A stretch of 5,153 nucleotides of DNA. Origin: Bacillota bacterium. Lineage in GTDB: Bacteria > Bacillota > Clostridia > Christensenellales > CAG-138. Position 1 is the first letter of the stretch. Each line of letters begins with the position of its first letter. The translations under genes were made by a program, and so were the position numbers. The notes beneath the pieces were generated by a model. It saw only the letters and a program-made list of their open reading frames with translations, was not told where the DNA came from and ran no database searches. Positions 1 to 5,153 of this stretch are shown here, piece by piece. The stretch is taken from positions 1 to 5,153 of the forward strand of contig JAEWYV010000306.1 in assembly GCA_023458615.1 (NCBI GenBank), read 5' to 3'.

Positions 1-1809
1 TTTTCCAACGACATCTGGGACGATATTGACTTTGAGCCCGCGGACGACGTGCCCCCCGTTGTTAAGAACGGCGGCGTGCAGATGCCCAAACCCGTGGTAA
101 CCCTGCCGGATTCTGCGTCACTCTTTGCCGCGAAAATACCGGAACAAGCCGCAAAGTCATCCACGAAAGCAGCTGCAAAGCCCGTAACCCGCGAGGGCAT
201 GCCCGCGCGTCAGCCCGGTGTTAAATCACCGCCTATTGAAAAGCGAACGCCTGATAAACCAAAAACACCGCCGGAGGTTATCATCGGCGATGGACAATAT
301 CACTCGCCCTCTCTGGAACTGCTGAATCACCCCGGCGCGCAGGTGGACGACGAGAGCGACACGCCGGAGGAGAAGGCACGTATCCTGATCGAAACCCTCC
401 AGAGTTTCCGCATCGGCGCAACGGTGACCAATATCGCCGTCGGTCCGGCCCTGACCCGAATCGAGATTCAGCCCGCGCCGGGTACGCGCATCTCGCGCAT
501 CACCGCGCTGCAAAACGATATCACAATGGCCCTCTCCGCGCCGCGCCTGCGCATGGAAGCCCCAATTCCGGGCAAAAACGCCATCGGCGTCGAAATTCCG
601 AACAAGGGTTCTACGCTTGTCGTGCTGCGAGATATTATCGAAAGTAAAGAGTTTAAAAACAGCACATCCCCCGTCACAATGGCGCTTGGTCGTGAAGCAA
701 GCGGAAAAATCATCGTTGCGGATTTAACACGCATGCCGCATATGCTCATCGCCGGCGCTACCGGTTCGGGCAAGAGCGTCTGCATCAACGACATCATCGT
801 CTCGATGATCTACAAGTCCTCGCCTGCGGACGTGCGTTTTATCCTAATCGACCCGAAAATGGTCGAAATGACCATGTACGGCTCCCTCCCGCACCTGCTC
901 ATCCCCGTGGTAACAGAGCCGAAGAAGGCAGCGGGTGCTATGCGCTGGGCGGTCAAGGAGATGACCGACCGCTATAAGACCTTCTCCGCGCAGAATGCGC
1001 GCAATCTGGATCGGTACAACGAACATGTAGAAAAGCCGGAAGATCGCCTGCCCCGCATCGTCGTTATCATCGACGAGCTGGCGGATCTCATGATGGTCGC
1101 GCCGGACGAGGTGGAGGACAGCATTCGCCGCATCGCGCAGCTCGGCCGCGCAGCGGGCATCCATCTCATCCTCGCCACCCAGCGACCCGACGCAACGGTC
1201 ATCACGGGTCTCATCAAGGCAAACATCCCCTCCCGTGCCGCGTTTGCGGTCAGCTCAGCAACCAACAGCCGCATCATTCTCGACATGGGTGGCGCAGAAA
1301 AACTGCTTGGGCACGGCGACATGCTCTTCCATCCCGATGGATCGGCAAAACCGACCCGCCTGCAATGCGCCTACGTCTCCGATGAGGAAGTCGAACGCAT
1401 TGTGTCGCACTTTAAAGAGACCACGAGTCGGCCTGCCTTTAACGATCAAATCATCGACGACGTCTCCGCCTTTGAAAAGAGCGGTGCTACCGGCGGCGCG
1501 TTTGGCGAAGGCAAGCAGGAGGACGAATTGCTCGGTGAAGCCGTTCGCGTGGTGTTTGAGCATGGTCAGGCCAGCACCAGTATGGTGCAGCGCAGGCTCC
1601 GCGTAGGATATGCGCGTGCCTCCCGCCTCATCGACATTATGGAGCAAAAGGGCTATGTTTCCGGCTTTAACGGCAGCAAGGCGCGCGAGGTCTTGATCAA
1701 GCGTGCGCAGTTGGAAGAGCTCTTTGGCGACGGAACGCCCGTTGCCGATCCGCCTGTCTATGAGCGTGAGCCCAATCCAATGGCAAATTTCTATCGGGAT
1801 GACGATTGA
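1..1809 (+). CDS. ftsK: DNA translocase SpoIIIE/FtsK, 5'-truncated by window edge
   Basis: Hexameric, ATP-driven double-stranded DNA pump that moves chromosomal DNA through the closing division septum (or into the forespore, as SpoIIIE). The frame is open from base 1, so the true start and the usual N-terminal membrane domain lie upstream; the GTG at 49 is not a credible start. Visible, numbering codons from base 1: a Pro/Lys/Ala-rich linker to about residue 97; the alpha domain, about 100-205; the RecA-like beta motor, with Walker A GATGSGKS (bases 754-777), Walker B IVVIIDELAD (1057-1086) and the LATQRPD motif (1171-1191); and the C-terminal winged-helix gamma domain (about 1519-1704), with QASTSMVQRRLRVGYARASR matching the helix that reads KOPS/SRS orientation sites. 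The tail is acidic and ends at TGA 1807-1809. The 602 codons present would make a protein of typical size once a membrane domain is added. SpoIIIE and FtsK cannot be told apart here because the N-terminus is missing and sporulation status is unknown. The family call is very secure. Confidence 0.97.
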   Translation, partial: FSNDIWDDIDFEPADDVPPVVKNGGVQMPKPVVTLPDSASLFAAKIPEQAAKSSTKAAAKPVTREGMPARQPGVKSPPIEKRTPDKPKTPPEVIIGDGQYHSPSLELLNHPGAQVDDESDTPEEKARILIETLQSFRIGATVTNIAVGPALTRIEIQPAPGTRISRITALQNDITMALSAPRLRMEAPIPGKNAIGVEIPNKGSTLVVLRDIIESKEFKNSTSPVTMALGREASGKIIVADLTRMPHMLIAGATGSGKSVCINDIIVSMIYKSSPADVRFILIDPKMVEMTMYGSLPHLLIPVVTEPKKAAGAMRWAVKEMTDRYKTFSAQNARNLDRYNEHVEKPEDRLPRIVVIIDELADLMMVAPDEVEDSIRRIAQLGRAAGIHLILATQRPDATVITGLIKANIPSRAAFAVSSATNSRIILDMGGAEKLLGHGDMLFHPDGSAKPTRLQCAYVSDEEVERIVSHFKETTSRPAFNDQIIDDVSAFEKSGATGGAFGEGKQEDELLGEAVRVVFEHGQASTSMVQRRLRVGYARASRLIDIMEQKGYVSGFNGSKAREVLIKRAQLEELFGDGTPVADPPVYEREPNPMANFYRDDD

Positions 1810-1832
1810 TTCGTCAGATTCCTATCGTTCGT

Positions 1833-1838
1833 AAGGAG
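1833..1838 (+). promoter_or_regulatory. Shine-Dalgarno site for rimO
   Basis: AAGGAG, a near-perfect complement of the 16S rRNA 3' end, lies 11 bases before the ATG at 1850. That spacing is slightly long but workable. It supports 1850 as the rimO start and lies in the 40-base gap after the translocase stop codon. Confidence 0.8.
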
Positions 1839-1849
1839 TATTCTCAACT

Positions 1850-3145
1850 ATGGCAACCATCGGCGTAATTTCGCTCGGGTGCGCAAAAAACCAGGTGGAT
1901 ACCGAGCGTATGCTCGGCCTGCTCACCGAATCCGGGCATACGATCACCAACAATCCCGCCGAGGCGGATGTGCTCATCGTGAACACCTGCGGCTTTATTG
2001 AGAGCGCAAAGCAGGAGTCCATCAACGCCATTCTCGAGATGGCGCAATATAAGCAGGGCGGCAAATGCAGCCGTCTGGTCGTTACCGGTTGCCTCTCGGA
2101 GCGCTATCGCGATGAATTGAAGGATGCCATGCCGGAGATTGACCTAATGCTTGGCGTTCGGGAGTATGAATCTCTCCCCCGCCTGCTTGGCGGCAGGCAG
2201 GATGCGCCGCACTGCGGCCCTGCTACCGCACGCGTGCTCACTACGCCCCGCTATAGCGCCTATCTGCGCATTGCGGACGGCTGCAACAACCGCTGCACCT
2301 ATTGTGCCATCCCGTTAATCCGCGGCAATCTCGTCAGCGAGCCGATGGAAGAACTGGTGCAGGAGGCAGAGCGGCTGGCTGCGGGCGGGGTTACAGAGCT
2401 CACGCTCATCGCGCAGGATACCTCCGGCTACGGTATCGACCGCTATGGCAAGCCGATGCTGCTGGACTTGCTATCCCGTTTAGAAGATATCGAGTCTCTG
2501 CACTGGATTCGTGTGCTCTATACCTATCCTGACACGGTCACGCCCGAACTGATTGATCACTTCCGCGCGGGTGGCAAGGTGCTGCCCTATCTGGACATGC
2601 CCTTGCAGCATACCGAGGATGGAATGCTCCGCCGTATGCATCGGCGGGGCGATCAAGCGCACATCAAGAGTGTGCTCGATTATATCGCAAAAAACGCGCC
2701 GGAGTTTATGCTCCGTACCACGTTGATGGTAGGATTTCCGGGTGAAACCGATACAGATTTTTCCAATATGCTCCGGTTTATGCAGGAGCATCCCTTTGAC
2801 CGCGTCGGCGCGTTCTCTTTTTCTCCCGAGGAAGGAACGGCAGCGGCAAATCTGCCGGATCAGGTGCCAGAGGAGGTCAAGCAGGAACGCTTGGCCAAGC
2901 TCATGGAGACCCAGCAGGCGATCTCACGCGCACGCAACGAGCGCCGGATCGGGCAAACGGTTGAGGTGTTAATCGAGGGATTTGACGGTTCGCGCGCCTT
3001 TGGGCGCAGCTATGCCGAAGCGCCGGATGTGGACGGAAAAATCTATCTGGAGGGCGCAGGCGCGCTGCCGATCGGCAGCTATGTATTTGCCCGCCTGACC
3101 CGTGCAGAGGAATATGATATGATCGGCGAACTCGCTAAAAAATAA
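1850..3145 (+). CDS. rimO: Ribosomal protein S12 methylthiotransferase RimO
   Basis: Radical-SAM enzyme that adds a methylthio group to the conserved aspartate of ribosomal protein S12 (Asp88/89 by the usual numbering), using two [4Fe-4S] clusters in the cytoplasm. The 431-residue length is typical. The N-terminal UPF0004/MTTase domain starts ATIGVISLGCAKNQVDTE and has its three auxiliary-cluster cysteines at C11, C47 (NTCGF) and C81 (TGCLSER). The radical-SAM triad is C145, C149, C152 in GCNNRCTYCAIP. Further family motifs are LIAQDTSGYG, MPLQH and TTLMVGFPGET. A C-terminal TRAM domain holds GRSYAEAPDVDG, which is characteristic of RimO and separates it from the tRNA enzymes MiaB and MtaB. 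The ATG is preceded by AAGGAG and the stop is TAA at 3143. It sits 40 bases after the translocase and 40 bases before pgsA with no terminator seen, so co-transcription is likely. No key residue is missing. Confidence 0.97.
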   Translation: MATIGVISLGCAKNQVDTERMLGLLTESGHTITNNPAEADVLIVNTCGFIESAKQESINAILEMAQYKQGGKCSRLVVTGCLSERYRDELKDAMPEIDLMLGVREYESLPRLLGGRQDAPHCGPATARVLTTPRYSAYLRIADGCNNRCTYCAIPLIRGNLVSEPMEELVQEAERLAAGGVTELTLIAQDTSGYGIDRYGKPMLLDLLSRLEDIESLHWIRVLYTYPDTVTPELIDHFRAGGKVLPYLDMPLQHTEDGMLRRMHRRGDQAHIKSVLDYIAKNAPEFMLRTTLMVGFPGETDTDFSNMLRFMQEHPFDRVGAFSFSPEEGTAAANLPDQVPEEVKQERLAKLMETQQAISRARNERRIGQTVEVLIEGFDGSRAFGRSYAEAPDVDGKIYLEGAGALPIGSYVFARLTRAEEYDMIGELAKK

Positions 3146-3173
3146 CGATATTTAATAGAAAAAATCACAGAAC

Positions 3174-3179
3174 AGGAAA
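3174..3179 (+). promoter_or_regulatory. Shine-Dalgarno site supporting pgsA start at 3186
   Basis: AGGAAA is six bases upstream of the ATG at 3186. It decides between that start and the internal ATG at 3228, which encodes the usual family N-terminus (MNLPNRLT) but has only a weaker purine stretch upstream. Confidence 0.6.
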
Positions 3180-3185
3180 TGCAGC

Positions 3186-3773
3186 ATGGAACAGATGACG
3201 CCCGAAACAAAACCAAAGAGACAAAAAATGAATTTGCCAAACCGCCTGACCATCTTCCGTATGGTGCTTGTCCCCCTGATGGTTGCCGTTTCCTCCTTTG
3301 ACGCATGGTTGCCCGGCTGGAACTATTATGTCGCCGCGATCTTCTTCATTGCCGACATGACGGATATTCTGGATGGCTATATTGCCCGCAAGTACAATTT
3401 GGTTACCAACTTTGGCAAACTGATGGATCCCATCGCTGACAAGCTCTTGTTTTGCTCGGCGTTTATTATGATGACGTATATGCACATGCTCAACCCGATT
3501 CTCTGCATCATCTTTGTCGGGCGCGAAATCATCGTCTCCGGCTTCCGCTTGGTCACCGCCAACAGTGGAAAGATTATTGCCGCAAACTGGCTCGGCAAAC
3601 TCAAGAGTGGCCTTCAGGTGGTTGCAATCCTCGCAACACTGCTTGGCAACCCGTTCTTCTCCCGTTGGAATTTTCCCTTTGACTTTGGGGTCATGTGCAC
3701 CGCAGCGGTGTTTACCATCTGGTCGGCGGTGGACTATATCGTCGCCAACCGCAACGCCGTCAACTGGGATTGA
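3186..3773 (+). CDS. pgsA: CDP-diacylglycerol--glycerol-3-phosphate 3-phosphatidyltransferase
   Basis: Integral membrane enzyme that joins CDP-diacylglycerol to glycerol-3-phosphate, releasing CMP and giving phosphatidylglycerophosphate, the committed step to phosphatidylglycerol and cardiolipin. The 195-residue protein has the full CDP-alcohol phosphotransferase signature D-x2-DG-x2-AR-x8-G-x3-D-x3-D, with D60, D63, G64, A67, R68, G77, D81 and D85; the four aspartates bind the metal ions and support catalysis. The later stretch REIIVSGFRLV and NWLGKLKSGLQ (residues about 113-144) is typical of PgsA rather than of other members of the superfamily. About six hydrophobic segments are visible (roughly 21-38, 44-62, 87-103, 104-120, 143-155, 165-187), as expected. 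The chosen start adds a 14-residue polar, basic leader before the usual MNLPNRLT; the ATG at 3228 is the alternative, giving 181 residues. It lies between rimO and cinA, a common Bacillota order. A related phosphatidyltransferase is possible but less likely. Confidence 0.95.
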   Translation: MEQMTPETKPKRQKMNLPNRLTIFRMVLVPLMVAVSSFDAWLPGWNYYVAAIFFIADMTDILDGYIARKYNLVTNFGKLMDPIADKLLFCSAFIMMTYMHMLNPILCIIFVGREIIVSGFRLVTANSGKIIAANWLGKLKSGLQVVAILATLLGNPFFSRWNFPFDFGVMCTAAVFTIWSAVDYIVANRNAVNWD

Positions 3774-3796
3774 CCATCGTTTTCTTGATTTATAAC
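3770..3796 (+). promoter_or_regulatory. Weak sigma-A-like promoter candidate ahead of cinA
   Basis: TTGACC (3770-3775, overlapping the pgsA stop codon) and TATAAC (3791-3796) each match five of six consensus positions. The spacer is only 15 bases, shorter than the preferred 16-18, so activity is uncertain. The pair opens the 119-base, AT-richer gap between pgsA and cinA, the longest gap in the window. If real, it would let cinA and any genes downstream be transcribed apart from the upstream genes. The match could also be chance in AT-rich DNA. Confidence 0.25.
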
Positions 3797-3876
3797 TTCG
3801 AAAAATCTCAGTATCGCTCGGCAAATCAGTCATCCATTTTTTCATTCGCAATATCGCGGAATACCCGCATTGGAAT

Positions 3877-3884
3877 AGGAAGTG
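3877..3884 (+). promoter_or_regulatory. Shine-Dalgarno site deciding the cinA start
   Basis: AGGAAGTG lies eight bases before the ATG at 3893. It fixes the start there, although the reading frame stays open upstream through the gap and into pgsA to about 3695. The protein from 3893 begins MIAEIVSVGTELL, the standard CinA N-terminus. Confidence 0.8.
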
Positions 3885-3892
3885 AACCCAAC

Positions 3893-5128
3893 ATGATCGC
3901 AGAAATTGTCTCCGTCGGCACGGAGCTACTCATGGGACAGGTCGTCAATACGGACGCGCAGTTTATCGCACAGCGGCTTGCGCCGCTCGGCTTTCAGGTG
4001 TTTTATCATTCCACCGTGGGTGACAATGTTAAGCGTCTCACGGCGGTTGTCCATCAGGCGGTGGAACGCTCGGATGTTGTCGTTTTTACCGGCGGACTGG
4101 GGCCGACGGACGACGACCTGACCAAGGAAACCGTCGCCGCCGCGCTGGGGTTAACGGTAGAACCCATCCCCGAAGAGGTTGAGCGCCTCAAGAAGCATTT
4201 TGAAACGCGTGGCTACGACTTCACCCCCAACAACCTCAAGCAGGCGAGCTTTCCAAAGAGTGCCTATATCCTGCCGAATGCCTTTGGCACCGCGCCGGGT
4301 TGCATCATGACCGCCGAAAACAAAACGGCGATCCTCCTGCCCGGGCCGCCGCGTGAACTCTTCCCTATGTTTCAAAACCATGTGATGCCCTATCTGGAGC
4401 GTTTGAGTGGAAACAAGCTCTATTCACGCGAGTTACGCATCTTTGGTAAGGGTGAATCCACACTGACCTACGAGCTAAGGGATATCATCGAGAATCAGAC
4501 CAACCCCACCGTTGCGCCATATGTCAAGACAGGCGAGGTTTCCCTGCGCGTCACCGCGCTTTGCCAGAGCTTGGAAGAGGGCGAAGCACTCGCGCGTCCG
4601 ATGATTGACGAGATTGTCTCCCGCGTCGGGGATATTGTCTACTCCACCATTGGCGAATCCCTCCCGGAAACCTGCGCACGGATGCTGACGGATGAACACA
4701 AAACGCTCGCCGTTGCAGAGAGCTGCACAGGCGGGCTCATCGCGAGCGAGTTTGTCGCAATCCCCGGCTGTTCCAACTTTTTGCTAGAAGGTTGCGTCAC
4801 CTATTCCGACGCTGCTAAGATTCGCCGCCTCGGCGTCAAGCAAGAAACGCTGGATGCATTCGGCGCGGTCAGCGAGCAGTGCGCCCGCGAAATGGCGGAG
4901 GGCATGCGCCTCTCCTCCGGCGCGGACTATGCGCTCGCATCAACCGGTTTTGCAGGCCCGGAGGGCGGCAATGCGGAGAATCCCGTCGGCACAATCTATC
5001 TGGCTCTGGCTTCGGCGGACGGCACTAGCGTAAAACGCGTTCAGCTCTTTGGCGATCGTGCGCGCATTCGCGAGATTGCCTCGCTGCATGCCTTCGACCT
5101 GTTGCGCCGAAAACTCGCAGGGCTTTGA
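3893..5128 (+). CDS. cinA: CinA family protein: MoCF-like domain plus nicotinamide-nucleotide amidase domain
   Basis: Cytoplasmic two-domain protein of 411 residues, the usual CinA length. The N-terminal COG1058 (MoCF-like) domain begins EIVSVGTELLMGQ and carries TGGLGPTDDDLTKE (66-79), TPNNLKQ, and LLPGPPREL (148-156); in characterised homologues this domain hydrolyses ADP-ribose and related pyrophosphates. The C-terminal COG1546 (PncC-like) domain carries AESCTGG (275-281), TYSDAAK (303-309) and STGFAGPEGG with a following NPVGTIYLALA; in homologues it deamidates nicotinamide mononucleotide to nicotinate mononucleotide in pyridine-nucleotide recycling. Both domains look intact, so a bifunctional enzyme is inferred. 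The start at 3893 rests on the family N-terminus and its Shine-Dalgarno; the longer open frame that begins inside pgsA is rejected. The stop is TGA at 5126. The name (competence/damage inducible) comes from its link to recA in some species; no LexA-type operator was seen upstream, and recA itself is outside the window. Confidence 0.96.
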   Translation: MIAEIVSVGTELLMGQVVNTDAQFIAQRLAPLGFQVFYHSTVGDNVKRLTAVVHQAVERSDVVVFTGGLGPTDDDLTKETVAAALGLTVEPIPEEVERLKKHFETRGYDFTPNNLKQASFPKSAYILPNAFGTAPGCIMTAENKTAILLPGPPRELFPMFQNHVMPYLERLSGNKLYSRELRIFGKGESTLTYELRDIIENQTNPTVAPYVKTGEVSLRVTALCQSLEEGEALARPMIDEIVSRVGDIVYSTIGESLPETCARMLTDEHKTLAVAESCTGGLIASEFVAIPGCSNFLLEGCVTYSDAAKIRRLGVKQETLDAFGAVSEQCAREMAEGMRLSSGADYALASTGFAGPEGGNAENPVGTIYLALASADGTSVKRVQLFGDRARIREIASLHAFDLLRRKLAGL

Positions 5129-5153
5129 TTTTTATTCGGAATCGAGCTCGTTT

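Noticed and set aside
49..51. GTG at base 49 as the start of the translocase gene
   Set aside because: The frame is open to base 1 with plausible acidic linker sequence, there is no Shine-Dalgarno before it, and the family needs an N-terminal membrane domain that must lie upstream.
468..1647. Several 100-130 codon open frames opposite or overlapping the translocase gene
   Set aside because: All overlap strongly conserved translocase domains and give low-complexity Arg/Met/Ser-rich translations without recognisable motifs; they are frame shadows.
3787..3807. Inverted repeat GATTT/AAATC in the pgsA-cinA gap as a possible terminator
   Set aside because: The stem is only five mostly A-T pairs around an 11-base loop, with no T-run after it, so it is not a credible terminator or operator.
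3165..3851. Long 228-codon minus-strand open frame opposite pgsA
   Set aside because: It lies opposite an unmistakable pgsA, its translation resembles no family I recognise, and its composition (rich in His, Asp, Gly, Lys) is typical of an antisense shadow in a GC-rich gene.
3855..3870. Small hairpin GCGG-AATAC-CCGC just before the cinA Shine-Dalgarno
   Set aside because: A four-pair stem cannot be separated from chance, the flanks do not extend it, and no T-run follows.
3774..3892. Possible LexA/SOS box upstream of cinA, given the competence/damage name
   Set aside because: No GAAC-N4-GTTC-type palindrome is present; the only small palindrome is TTCGAA, which is too short to mean anything.
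5129..5153. T-run and CGAGCTCG palindrome after cinA as a terminator, vector-linker trace or operator
   Set aside because: No GC-rich stem precedes the T-run. The palindrome holds a SacI-like site but the flanks do not match a cloning linker, and an eight-base palindrome is expected by chance. Only 25 bases are visible.

Overview
This window looks like an ordinary core-genome segment of a Bacillota (Firmicutes) chromosome. Four protein genes lie on the + strand in tight head-to-tail order: the 3' part of a SpoIIIE/FtsK DNA translocase gene (1-1809, cut by the left edge), rimO (1850-3145), pgsA (3186-3773) and cinA (3893-5128). Every gene carries intact family motifs. The order translocase, rimO, pgsA, cinA is a familiar housekeeping arrangement in clostridia and relatives, where recA often follows cinA; the window stops 25 bases after cinA, so recA cannot be confirmed. 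The moderately high GC (about mid-50s percent, judged by eye) together with this order would fit a GC-richer Bacillota lineage such as the Selenomonas-type Negativicutes, but this assignment is inference and not a sequence match.

Layout: the translocase ends at 1809. A 40-base gap with a strong Shine-Dalgarno (AAGGAG) leads into rimO. Another 40-base gap with AGGAAA leads into pgsA. A longer, 119-base AT-richer gap follows, holding a weak promoter-like pair and a good Shine-Dalgarno (AGGAAGTG) before cinA. No rho-independent terminator was seen in any gap, so all four genes could share a transcript, possibly with an extra start ahead of cinA.

The genes serve unrelated jobs: chromosome segregation (SpoIIIE/FtsK), methylthiolation of ribosomal protein S12 (RimO), anionic phospholipid synthesis (PgsA), and pyridine-nucleotide salvage or housekeeping (CinA). 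Their grouping reflects conserved gene order rather than one pathway.

I found no RNA gene, mobile element, CRISPR array, repeat family or minus-strand gene, and nothing that supports a novel system. Open frames on the other strand and frames are shadows of the four genes. The findings are small annotation points and are scored accordingly.
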